Shown here piece by piece: positions 23,211 to 31,368 of a stretch of DNA of 32,290 nt. Below the pieces are notes generated by a model. The model was not told the origin of the DNA. It was given only the letters and a program-made list of their open reading frames with translations, and did no database searches. This stretch comes from Methylotenera sp. (GTDB taxonomy: Bacteria; Pseudomonadota; Gammaproteobacteria; Burkholderiales; Methylophilaceae), in contig JAURWJ010000114.1 of the NCBI GenBank assembly GCA_030655015.1, forward strand, positions 1 through 32,290, read 5' to 3'. Positions within the stretch are counted from its first letter, which is position 1. Every line of letters starts with the position of its first letter. The translations under genes and the position numbers were made by a program.

Positions 23211-24755
23211 TTAATTAGCGTGATTGCGGCATAAAACAAGCGCTTGATTTCCTGATTTGTTACTAAATCTTTTGACTTCATGATAATCAGGGATTGATTG
23301 TAATTGCTTGAGTTTGTCGCCTTCATCAGCTTCAGCGCGCAAAACTAGACAGCGATATAGCCGGGTGTTATTTTTAATTTGTTCGATCAATAATGGTACG
23401 TTTGTGTCACCATTCCTGCCCGCCCATGGCGCATCAGCATAATATCTTAAGCGCGCATTGTCGTAATATATCAGGTCAGTCATTTTAGTATTTTGTTTTG
23501 CCCAAGTAACGGCTTGTTGCTCATAGTTATAATCTGCCCGTTTATTTGCGAGGTTTTTGATTAAACCTGCGCTAATCAGTGCAACAGAAACAAGGAGAAG
23601 GAGTGATTGCCATTTTGTTCTTGTTTGCTTGTTTTGCCAGGCACGAAGCACTGATGCTAAATAGAAGGCAACGAAGATTATTACTAAGAAACCAAATGCA
23701 ACTACGTATCGGCTAGAAAGGACAAAACTTCGGAAAATAATGAAGTTTGCATTGAGTATTGCTATAGCGGCGGCAGCTAACAATACTTTTTGCACATCAG
23801 GTGCTGGTAATGCAAATAAACGGCTTCTGGCAGCCAGTATCAATAGGCTACTTAAGCTGCCGGCTACTTTAAAGCACTTGATGGCAACGACGCCAAGTAG
23901 TGTAATAAATAGACCGAATGATGCGTAATCGTCTAGAAATTTCCCTAAAACCTCTTTTGCATAAACAGCTGATTTTTCCATGAATACGTTATTGAGAGAT
24001 GTTGAGCTGTTGCTAGAGAATAAGCTTGTGATTTCATTCAGCCGACCTAAGTGAGACACATTGATGGTGTTAAATGCAAAAATGGCAACGATAAAAATTG
24101 CCAGTAAAATCAAGTGGATTAGATTCACTTTGATCAGGTGTTTAATGTTTACACGCCAACCAAGTGGCTGAGTGAGTAAAATGAAAGGCAGAAAGAAGGC
24201 GTAGGCAGCGCCCTCTACACGAAACAGGGTTGCAATAATAATACTGGCCTGCCAAAGAACTGCATCTTGCATGCGATAGCCGTGCATGTATCGAATAAAA
24301 AATACAAGGCTAGTGAGGAAGAAAGCCCAAAAGCCTTGATCACGCAACAGCATTGCAAACACATCGCCAGTGATATAGGTGCTACTGAATAATAAAAGAT
24401 TACCGCATAGAATAATGAGCTTGTCGCCACCGGCTAATTGAATGAGTTTAGATAAGCTAAAAGCGGTGATGCAGTAAAATATAATGGCCAAAATTTGTGC
24501 TGATAAGTGCAAGTTAATTGAAGTCGTTTTATGCACGATTGCAATGAGTAACGGATAAAAAGGCCATTGGAATAACTCCCAACCTTGACGCCACTCTCCA
24601 GCAGAAAAGCGTTTTGCTATCTCAAAGTAAAGTGTAGAGTCGTCATTAATCCAGCCGTGCTGTATGTACATGATGCGCCATGCGATTAAGCCCGCAATGG
24701 CAGTTAGAAGCCAGATAACTTTGTTATCAGATAATGTTGCTAGAGGTCTCGTCAT
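23211..24755 (-). CDS. GT-C-type integral membrane glycosyltransferase (PMT/ArnT-like)
   Basis: A 514-residue hydrophobic protein with about ten predicted transmembrane segments, the first near residues 13-30. The first periplasmic loop carries HGWINDDSTLYFEIAKRF (33-50); the DD (38-39) is the catalytic-acid pattern of GT-C enzymes such as ArnT and PMTs that use polyprenyl-phosphate sugars. The last ~110 residues are a soluble, cysteine-containing domain. It begins only 6 bases after waaF ends and is followed after 14 bases by the GT42-like gene. Transfer of a lipid-linked sugar to LPS is the likely role; donor and acceptor unknown. Confidence 0.68.
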   Translation of the reverse strand: MTRPLATLSDNKVIWLLTAIAGLIAWRIMYIQHGWINDDSTLYFEIAKRFSAGEWRQGWELFQWPFYPLLIAIVHKTTSINLHLSAQILAIIFYCITAFSLSKLIQLAGGDKLIILCGNLLLFSSTYITGDVFAMLLRDQGFWAFFLTSLVFFIRYMHGYRMQDAVLWQASIIIATLFRVEGAAYAFFLPFILLTQPLGWRVNIKHLIKVNLIHLILLAIFIVAIFAFNTINVSHLGRLNEITSLFSSNSSTSLNNVFMEKSAVYAKEVLGKFLDDYASFGLFITLLGVVAIKCFKVAGSLSSLLILAARSRLFALPAPDVQKVLLAAAAIAILNANFIIFRSFVLSSRYVVAFGFLVIIFVAFYLASVLRAWQNKQTRTKWQSLLLLVSVALISAGLIKNLANKRADYNYEQQAVTWAKQNTKMTDLIYYDNARLRYYADAPWAGRNGDTNVPLLIEQIKNNTRLYRCLVLRAEADEGDKLKQLQSIPDYHEVKRFSNKSGNQALVLCRNHAN

Positions 24756-24761
24756 GATTCG

Positions 24762-25790
24762 TTATTCAGCCGTTAGATGCAGCGTAATGGTTGTTGGTGA
24801 GATTTTTGTAAGACAAGCCAAGTGCTGATCTGCATCCTGTAACGGGCATTCACGTTTAAAGCATGGACTACATGCTAAGCCTAAATACTTTATCACCGCG
24901 TCAGGATGCATGGGTGGTGTGTGGTACGGATCGGATGATCCAAAAATAGCGATCAGTTTTTTATCCAGTGCAGCTGCAACATGCATCAAACCAGAGTCAT
25001 TACTGATGATGGTGTCGCACAGCGACATTAAATCAATTGCTTCGCCTAATTTAGTTTTTCCGCCAAAATCCACGCAGCGGTTTTTTGTAAGTTGGTTGAT
25101 GGAGGTGGTGACGGGGAGGTCTTTATCCGAACCAAACAACCAAACTTGCCAGCCTTTGTCGAGCGCTACATTTGCAACTTTCGCATAGTATTCGGCTGGC
25201 CAGCGTTTGGCTTCACCATATTCTGCGCCTGGGCAAAGGCCAAGCACTTTAGCGCTAGGCTGAAGTAAGCCATGTTTATTAAGTGTTGCTTGCGCATGCA
25301 CTTGGTTAGAAAGCATTGCCGGGTTAGGAATGGTGGCGGGTAAATTTTGACCTTTTGCTAAGCCTAAATTCACAAACCGCTCGACCGTCATTTTGAGCTT
25401 GGTTTTATCCAATGGTCGAATGTCGTTAATCAAACCGTAGCGCATTTCACCCAAGTAACTAGTGCGCTGTTTGATGCCCGCGGCCCAAGGCAATAAGGCT
25501 GATTTGAATGAGTTGGTGAGGATGATGGCTTGTGTGTAGCCTTGGTTTTTTAAGGTTCGACCAAATTTAATGCGCTCAAAAAAAGCGAGTTGTTTGTGTT
25601 TGAATGGGAGCGCTATTTTGCCTGACACTTCAGGCATGCGCTCTAGTAGTGGCAGCGTCCAAGCGGGTGCGGCAACATCTATAACACAGTTAGAGTTGTT
25701 AGCTTTAAGGGTTTTGAAGAGGCTTTGCGCCAGCACCATGTCGCCCACCCAGGCTGGGCCTAAAATTAATATTTTTTCTTTATTAGACAT
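24762..25790 (-). CDS. waaF: LPS heptosyltransferase II (WaaF)
   Basis: Adds the second heptose to heptose I. GT9 family, 342 residues from the ATG at 25790 (E. coli WaaF has 348). Seen: ILILGPAWVGDMVLAQSLFKTLK at the start, LTNSFKSALLPW, GLCPGAEYGEAKRWPAEYYA, and the donor loop ISNDSGLMHVAAALDKKLIAIFGSSDPYHTPP, all characteristic of WaaF; the C-terminal cysteines (ACSPCFKRECPL) are also usual. An in-frame start at 25826 would add residues before the conserved opening. Precedes the GT-C gene in one transcript and follows hldE. Confidence 0.94.
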   Translation of the reverse strand: MSNKEKILILGPAWVGDMVLAQSLFKTLKANNSNCVIDVAAPAWTLPLLERMPEVSGKIALPFKHKQLAFFERIKFGRTLKNQGYTQAIILTNSFKSALLPWAAGIKQRTSYLGEMRYGLINDIRPLDKTKLKMTVERFVNLGLAKGQNLPATIPNPAMLSNQVHAQATLNKHGLLQPSAKVLGLCPGAEYGEAKRWPAEYYAKVANVALDKGWQVWLFGSDKDLPVTTSINQLTKNRCVDFGGKTKLGEAIDLMSLCDTIISNDSGLMHVAAALDKKLIAIFGSSDPYHTPPMHPDAVIKYLGLACSPCFKRECPLQDADQHLACLTKISPTTITLHLTAE

Positions 25791-25814
25791 AGTGGATAGC
25801 GTCCATTGGAGCGC

Positions 25815-25850
25815 ATTTATTCGCAATTATTATTGCAATCGCAAATAAAT
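25815..25850. repeat. AT-rich hairpin between hldE and waaF
   Basis: ATTTATT (25815-25821) pairs with AATAAAT (25844-25850) around an inner stem GCAAT/ATTGC with a 4-base loop. It occupies the 77-base gap upstream of waaF and may be a processing or pause site in the hldE-waaF transcript. No T-run. Confidence 0.35.
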
Positions 25851-25867
25851 TTGTTCTTACCCAAACC

Positions 25868-27328
25868 CTAACTCGCAATTTTGTTTAAAATCCCAGTGGT
25901 GCTGCGCCCTGCAACTAAATCGATTAAGGCAATTTCACCGCCCCAAGATAGCACTTCTTTGCCACCTACCACTTGGTCCGCAGTGTAATCGCTGCCTTTG
26001 GCAATCACATCCGGCTTTATCGCGTTGATTAAATTTAAAGGCGTATCTTCATCAAATAAAATGACTGCATCAACAGATTCCAGTGCAGCCAGTACGCGTG
26101 CACGATCATTTTCATTAACTACGGGTCTGGATGGACCTTTAAGTGCGCTTACGGAGCGGTCTGTATTTAAACCTAGAATCAATTTGTCACCACGTTTTTT
26201 TGCAGATTCTAAATAGGTGACATGTCCTGCGTGGAGTAAATCGAAGCAGCCATTAGTGAACACGATTTTTTGATTGTTTTTTTTCCAAGCTTCAACTTTT
26301 CGAGTGAGTTGGTTTAAATCGCAAATTTTATGCGCTTGTTCTGATGTTTGCTCGCTGGTGAGAGCGTCAATTAAATCATCTCGGCTAATTGGCACCGTGC
26401 CCACTTTTCCGACTACCACGCCAGCGGCAATATTTGCCAGTTGCAAACTTTCTAAAGGGGGCAAGTGATGCATCATGCCGGCGGCAAGGGTTGCAATCAC
26501 GGTGTCACCTGCACCTGAAACATCAAACACTTGTTTGGCAGCGGCGGGTAGCAGGTGCGTAGTCTCGTCAATTAAGGAAATACCTTCTTCACCACGGGTG
26601 ACTACTAAAAATTGCAGATTAAGACTGTTTTTAAGCGCTACGGCTTTGTCTATTAATCTGGGATCTTGCGTTGTTGTAAAGCAGGCTTCTGCGGTCTCTT
26701 TTTTGTTTGGAGTAAGCGCGGTGGCGCTACTGTATTTGCTGTAATCATGGCCTTTAGGATCAACCAGCACAGGAATGCCTTGTGCATGACATGCTGAAAT
26801 GATGTACTGGCAAATCTCTGTGCTTAATAGACCTTTGGCATAGTCCGACAATATTAGAATAGCTGGTTTTAACGATAGTTGTTGCTGAATGGCTTTGAGT
26901 AATTGCGTATTTTCATCGGTTGTATAGGTGGTATTGTCCTCTTGGTCTAGGCGCATCATTTGTTGATGTCCACCTAAAATCCGTGTTTTAGCAATGGTAG
27001 GGCGCCAGTTAGAGTGAATCATACTGGTGACGTCTATGCCGACATCAGTCATTAAATTCAGCAAAATTTTAGCTTCGTTATCATTTCCTACACAGCCGAT
27101 GGTATGCGTTTTAATGCCGAGCAGTGCCAAATTAGCCGCTACGTTGGCCGCACCGCCAGCGCGATCTTGTTGGGATTTTACCAATACAATGGGTACAGGT
27201 GCTTCTGGTGAAATACGGCTGACTTCACCCATTAAATAGCGGTCTAGCATGACGTCGCCAATCACTAGCGCATGCTGAGCTAAGTGGCCAAAATGTTTAA
27301 CAGTATCGAGAAGTTTTTGTTGGGTCAT
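25868..27328 (-). CDS. hldE: bifunctional heptose-7-phosphate kinase / heptose-1-phosphate adenylyltransferase
   Basis: Makes ADP-D-glycero-beta-D-manno-heptose for the LPS core by two steps. N-terminal ribokinase-fold domain (about 1-320): RAGGAANVAANLALLG, VDPKG, and the anion-hole DVSGAGDTVIATLAAG. C-terminal nucleotidyltransferase (about 345-486): VFTNGCFDLLHAGHVTYLESAKKRGDKLILGLNTD with the HxGH motif. 486 residues, near E. coli HldE (477). Some betaproteobacteria (Neisseria, Burkholderia) split it into HldA and HldC; here it is fused. Follows gmhA after a 149-base gap with an inverted repeat. Confidence 0.97.
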   Translation of the reverse strand: MTQQKLLDTVKHFGHLAQHALVIGDVMLDRYLMGEVSRISPEAPVPIVLVKSQQDRAGGAANVAANLALLGIKTHTIGCVGNDNEAKILLNLMTDVGIDVTSMIHSNWRPTIAKTRILGGHQQMMRLDQEDNTTYTTDENTQLLKAIQQQLSLKPAILILSDYAKGLLSTEICQYIISACHAQGIPVLVDPKGHDYSKYSSATALTPNKKETAEACFTTTQDPRLIDKAVALKNSLNLQFLVVTRGEEGISLIDETTHLLPAAAKQVFDVSGAGDTVIATLAAGMMHHLPPLESLQLANIAAGVVVGKVGTVPISRDDLIDALTSEQTSEQAHKICDLNQLTRKVEAWKKNNQKIVFTNGCFDLLHAGHVTYLESAKKRGDKLILGLNTDRSVSALKGPSRPVVNENDRARVLAALESVDAVILFDEDTPLNLINAIKPDVIAKGSDYTADQVVGGKEVLSWGGEIALIDLVAGRSTTGILNKIAS

Positions 27329-27389
27329 GGTGAATCACATTGCATATTTAAGTCAGATTATACATTTAACAATGTCATATTCACTTTAT

Positions 27390-27454
27390 CATTCCGACGA
27401 AAGTCGCAAGCCAGCGATTTTTAACGTCACTAAATGCCGACTTTCATCGGGATG
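27390..27454. repeat. 17-bp inverted repeat between gmhA and hldE
   Basis: CATTCCGACGAAAGTCG (27390-27406) and 27438-27454 are inverse copies with 2 mismatches in 17, separated by 31 bases. The arms resemble the ATTCCCGN/GGGAAT ends of the dRS3-like hairpin near 20060, suggesting a related intergenic repeat family. The 149-base gap contains no gene. Confidence 0.5.
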
Positions 27455-27477
27455 GCAGTTGTAGCGTTAGGTTTGCC

Positions 27478-28041
27478 TTAATCTGACTCTAAAATCTCGC
27501 ACAGCGAGTGTCCAACAAAGATATGTGCTTCTTGAATGCGCGCGGTGACATTGGATGGAATGACAATATTGTAGTCACACAGTGCACTGAGTTTGCCACC
27601 AGTGCCGCCAGTTAAGCCGACTGTAGTCGCGCCAATTGCTTTTGCAGCCTCAATCGCGCTAACGACGTTCGCGCTATTGCCGCTGGTGGTGAGGCCGATG
27701 ACTAAATCTTCTGGTCGGCACAATGCCTCTATTTGACGGGCGAATATGTAGTCATAACCGTAATCGTTACCCACGGAGGTAAGAATTGATGTGTCAGTAG
27801 TGAGTGCGATGGCAGGCAGGCCTTTACGTTCTTTTTTAAAACGGCCGACAATTTCAGCCGCAATATGCTGGCTATCTGCCGCGCTACCGCCATTACCCAT
27901 TAGCAAAATCTTGCCGCCGTTTTTAATAGTATTTTGCATAGCAATGCCAACGTTGCTAATCAATGGGAAAAGCGGTTCTAGTGCGTTAAACATCGCCATG
28001 TGCGCGGTGTGTTCACCTTTAAGATATTCAACATACTTCAT
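27478..28041 (-). CDS. gmhA: sedoheptulose-7-phosphate isomerase (phosphoheptose isomerase)
   Basis: Converts sedoheptulose 7-phosphate to D-glycero-D-manno-heptose 7-phosphate, the first step to ADP-heptose. SIS domain: [35 protein letters not shown], then [23 protein letters not shown] and [18 protein letters not shown], with the conserved catalytic Glu (HIAAE) and His (FVGH). 187 residues, family length. Its ATG shares one base with the hldD stop codon (TAATG); AGAGGA lies just upstream inside hldD. Order hldD-gmhA-hldE gives three consecutive heptose-pathway genes. Confidence 0.96.
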   Translation of the reverse strand: MKYVEYLKGEHTAHMAMFNALEPLFPLISNVGIAMQNTIKNGGKILLMGNGGSAADSQHIAAEIVGRFKKERKGLPAIALTTDTSILTSVGNDYGYDYIFARQIEALCRPEDLVIGLTTSGNSANVVSAIEAAKAIGATTVGLTGGTGGKLSALCDYNIVIPSNVTARIQEAHIFVGHSLCEILESD

Positions 28042-29030
28042 TAGCAGTATTGATCCTCTTGCATTAAATAGTTTTGTACGTAGTCACGCACGCCATCTTC
28101 TAAACTGTGAAAAGCTTGTGTGTAACCTGCTGTAGCAAGTTTGCTCATGGCGGCTTCTGTAAAGTATTGATACTTGCCTTGTAAATCTTGTGGCATATCG
28201 ACAAAAGTAATGTGCGGCTCACGCTGCATGCTTTGCATCACGTTAGTCGCTAAATCTTTAAAGCTACGCGCATGGCCTGTGCCAATGTTATAAATGCCGC
28301 TAGGCGCAGGCTTGTTACTCAATGTGGAGTCAAGAAAGTAATTTACAACAGCTGCCGCATCTTTTACATACACAAAATCACGCATTTGCATGCCGTCTTC
28401 AACGCCTGCTTTAGTACCTTTGAATAACTTCATGGTGCCAGTTTGGCTAAACTGGTTGAAAGTATGTAGCGCCACGCTTGCCATGCGCTCTTTGTGATAT
28501 TCATTAGGGCCGTACACGTTAAAAAACTTAAACCCTGCCCAACTTGGTGGAGTGGCTGAATTGTTGTGCATTTGACGCAATGCCCATTGATCAAAGAAGT
28601 GTTTTGAGTAACCATAACCATTGAGTGGGCGTAGGTTATCGATGTTTGCATCGTCATAACCCAAGCTACCATCACCATAAGTCGCTGCAGAGCTGGCGTA
28701 AAAAAATGGCACTCGGTTGTGCGCACACCAAGCCCATAGATTCTGCGAGTATTGAATATTGGTTTCTACCAGCCGGTTAAAGTCACGCTCAGTAGTGGCA
28801 CTAATTGCGCCCATGTGAATAACAGCCTCAATATCTGTGCGACCTTCTAGCCACGTCATGAGCTGGTCTTTATCTAAATAGTGCGCGTATTGGCGTTTGA
28901 CCAAGTTTTGCCATTGATCCTCATGTGTGAGGCGATCAACGATTACGAGATCGTCACGTTCTAGTTTGGTATTGAGGTGCCAGGCAATAATAGAACCTAT
29001 CATGCCTGCGCCGCCAGTAATCACAATCAT
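28041..29030 (-). CDS. hldD: ADP-L-glycero-D-manno-heptose 6-epimerase
   Basis: Epimerises ADP-D,D-heptose to ADP-L,D-heptose, the WaaC and WaaF donor. Short-chain dehydrogenase fold: NAD(P)-binding [18 protein letters not shown] at the start, [26 protein letters not shown], and the catalytic [13 protein letters not shown] (Tyr/Lys), then [19 protein letters not shown] and [18 protein letters not shown]. 329 residues, slightly longer than E. coli HldD (310). Its last codons overlap gmhA. A 166-base gap upstream contains a small hairpin and probably the promoter of the heptose set. Confidence 0.96.
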   Translation of the reverse strand: MIVITGGAGMIGSIIAWHLNTKLERDDLVIVDRLTHEDQWQNLVKRQYAHYLDKDQLMTWLEGRTDIEAVIHMGAISATTERDFNRLVETNIQYSQNLWAWCAHNRVPFFYASSAATYGDGSLGYDDANIDNLRPLNGYGYSKHFFDQWALRQMHNNSATPPSWAGFKFFNVYGPNEYHKERMASVALHTFNQFSQTGTMKLFKGTKAGVEDGMQMRDFVYVKDAAAVVNYFLDSTLSNKPAPSGIYNIGTGHARSFKDLATNVMQSMQREPHITFVDMPQDLQGKYQYFTEAAMSKLATAGYTQAFHSLEDGVRDYVQNYLMQEDQYC

Positions 29031-29076
29031 ATTGTTGCGTCCATTTGTATTTTTACCAAATTACTTATGCTTGAGT

Positions 29077-29098
29077 CATTTAACGGTGGTGTTAAATG
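29077..29098. repeat. 8-bp hairpin upstream of hldD
   Basis: CATTTAAC (29077-29084) and GTTAAATG (29091-29098) form a perfect stem with a 6-base loop, about 50 bases before the hldD ATG. It lies in the 166-base hemH-hldD gap, which also has an AT-rich near-inverted repeat (about 29105-29147). It may end hemH transcription poorly or act as an operator; I see no clear promoter match. Confidence 0.4.
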
Positions 29099-29196
29099 CA
29101 CTGATGAAAAAAATTTAAAAGAACGTTTTTCAGTCTAATTTTTTCATTCTAAGTTCCGTGTATTAAGCGCTTGTAGAAGTATAGCAAACAACTGAC

Positions 29197-30300
29197 CTAG
29201 TTGATTGTATCTAATGCTTTTGCCCTGAGGCGTGTCATTTCGGCATCTTTTTTAGCCTGTGCGCTATCCCAATCTACACTGACCCAGCCCTGCAGGTTAT
29301 CGAGTGCGATGATAGTCATGGCATGTATCCACGCCTCATTTTCATTCAAAGCGGGGATATATTCGTAGTCACCACCACCGTTACTTTGGAAGATGTGCTT
29401 TCCTTCCATCGCGATTTCCTCTAATGTTTCCAGGCAATCGCTAGAGAAGCCTGGGCATATTACATCAACGCGTTTTGTTTTGGCTTTACCTAAAGCCTCA
29501 AGGGTAGCTGCCAGATAAGGTTTAAGCCATTCTTGCTTGCCAAAGCGGGATTGAAACGCGACCAAATACTCATCTTTACTCAGCGCTAACGCTTCGGCTA
29601 AAAGTCGTGCAGTTTTATGGCACTCACAGTGATACATGTCGCCTTTTAATAAATGAAATTTAGGCACACCATGAAAGCTCATCACTAACTTACTGGGTTT
29701 TCCATTGATGCGCCAATGTTCCAGCACACTTTGTGCCAAAGCTGAAATGTAAGCAGGGTGGTCGTGATAGTGTTTGACCGTGCGAATCGCCGGCACGTTG
29801 CGCGTTTTAAGCAGAACCCGCCATACTGCATCAAGTGCGCTCGCTGAACTGCTGGCGGCGTATTGTGGATAGAGCGGAAACACTAAAATACGGTCGCAAT
29901 GTTGTGCTTTTAGTTTTGCAATGGCAGATGCCATGGAGGGATTGCCGTAGCTCATGCCTAACTCAACGGCAAATGGAGATTTTATTTTTTGCCCCAAAAA
30001 GCCACGTAATAGCAGGGCTTGCTTTTGTGCGTGCACCATGAGAGGTGAACCTTCTTTGGTCCAGACAGTAGCGTATTTCTCTGCAGATTTTTTGGGGCGA
30101 ATCACCAAAATAATGCAGTTCAAAATAAACCACCAAATGATGCGTGGAATTTCCACGACACGCGTGTCACTTAAAAATTGCCGTAGATAAGGGCGTAAAG
30201 CCTTGACTGTAGGCGCATCTGGTGTGCCTAAGTTGGCGAGTAGAATGCCTACTTTTAGTTGGTCACCGTGTTCGTATTTAGGTTCTGGGTTGTAGGTCAT
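29197..30300 (-). CDS. hemH: ferrochelatase (coproporphyrin-III or protoporphyrin ferrochelatase)
   Basis: Inserts ferrous iron into protoporphyrin IX to make heme, at the inner-membrane surface. 367 residues. Seen: VGILLANLGTPDAPT near the start, SDTRVVEIPR, the VELGMSYGNPS segment, FPLYPQYAASSSAS, the metal-site SFHGVPKFHLLKGDMY with the conserved histidine, and CPGFSSDCLETLEEI with the conserved glutamate. It starts 8 bases after hrcA ends, so the two are likely co-transcribed. Confidence 0.97.
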   Translation of the reverse strand: MTYNPEPKYEHGDQLKVGILLANLGTPDAPTVKALRPYLRQFLSDTRVVEIPRIIWWFILNCIILVIRPKKSAEKYATVWTKEGSPLMVHAQKQALLLRGFLGQKIKSPFAVELGMSYGNPSMASAIAKLKAQHCDRILVFPLYPQYAASSSASALDAVWRVLLKTRNVPAIRTVKHYHDHPAYISALAQSVLEHWRINGKPSKLVMSFHGVPKFHLLKGDMYHCECHKTARLLAEALALSKDEYLVAFQSRFGKQEWLKPYLAATLEALGKAKTKRVDVICPGFSSDCLETLEEIAMEGKHIFQSNGGGDYEYIPALNENEAWIHAMTIIALDNLQGWVSVDWDSAQAKKDAEMTRLRAKALDTIN

Positions 30301-30308
30301 TTTAGTTA

Positions 30309-31331
30309 TTAGCCATTAGATAATGCATTAGAAAGCAATTTAGCGGTCACATCCACAATCGGTATCACGCGTTCATAAGCCATCCTTGTTGGGCCAATTA
30401 CACCGAGTGTGCCAACCACTGGCCCATCAGCTTCATAAGGTGCAGTAATCATGCTGCATTCGTCTAAGGGTAAGTAGCCACTTTCGCCACCGATGAATAT
30501 TTGTATGCCTGCCGCATGCTGACTGTTATCTAGTAATTGCATAAGCGACGTGCGACGTTCAAAAATCTCAAATAGCTTACGCAAGCTAGCAACGTTGGTG
30601 GATAAATCATCCACTTGCAATAAATTGCGCTCACCTGCAATCACCACGCCGTCATTGTCAATTTGACTATTACTTGCTTCGAGTGCGGCTGACATTAAAC
30701 GGTTCATATCGGTTTGCATTTGTTTGAGTTCAATATGCAGTTTTTGTTGCACTTCTTCAAAGGTAAAGCCTGAAAAGTGAGCATTAAAGTAGTTGCTCGC
30801 TTGCGTGAGTTCGCCCGCAGAATAGGGTTTTTCTGCAAGAATAATGCGGTTTTGCACGTTGCCATCGCTGGTGACAATAATCACTAAAATACGTTTTTCA
30901 GTGAGCGGCAAAAACTCCAAATGCTTAAAAGAAAGGGTTTTCCGTTTTGGTATCATCACTACACCCGCAAACTGCGTGAGTTGTGACAGCATATCTGCCG
31001 CGCTTGCAATTAGCTCGCTTTGGTTGGGCGAACTTAAACCGCTTTTTAGCTGATTAACTGCCTTGATATCCAGGGGCTGTACGGTGAGTAGTGAATCTAC
31101 AAATAAACGATAGCCTTTTTGTGTAGGAATGCGCCCAGAAGACGTGTGCGGGCTGGCAATAAAGCCCTTTTGCTCAAGGTCGCTCATTACGTTACGAATG
31201 GTAGCAGGGCTAACATCTAGCCCCGAGTGCTGTAGCAGTGTGCGTGAACCAATGGGTTGACCATCACTAATGTAATGCTCAACCAAAGTTTTGAGTAAAG
31301 TTTGCGCGCGCTTATCTATATACGTATCCAC
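30309..31331 (-). CDS. hrcA: heat-inducible transcription repressor HrcA
   Basis: Represses chaperone genes by binding CIRCE operators; released when GroEL is titrated by unfolded protein. 340 residues: N-terminal winged helix [75 protein letters not shown], and the C-terminal GAF-like domain with [25 protein letters not shown], as in HrcA. The start codon is GTG at 31331; the ribosome binding site is weak. Interestingly the local chaperone locus carries sigma-32 promoters, so HrcA probably acts elsewhere (for example groESL). Confidence 0.96.
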   Translation of the reverse strand: MDTYIDKRAQTLLKTLVEHYISDGQPIGSRTLLQHSGLDVSPATIRNVMSDLEQKGFIASPHTSSGRIPTQKGYRLFVDSLLTVQPLDIKAVNQLKSGLSSPNQSELIASAADMLSQLTQFAGVVMIPKRKTLSFKHLEFLPLTEKRILVIIVTSDGNVQNRIILAEKPYSAGELTQASNYFNAHFSGFTFEEVQQKLHIELKQMQTDMNRLMSAALEASNSQIDNDGVVIAGERNLLQVDDLSTNVASLRKLFEIFERRTSLMQLLDNSQHAAGIQIFIGGESGYLPLDECSMITAPYEADGPVVGTLGVIGPTRMAYERVIPIVDVTAKLLSNALSNG

Positions 31332-31368
31332 GCCTAAATTATCAAGTAGTTGCAGTGTTTAGGCAAGG

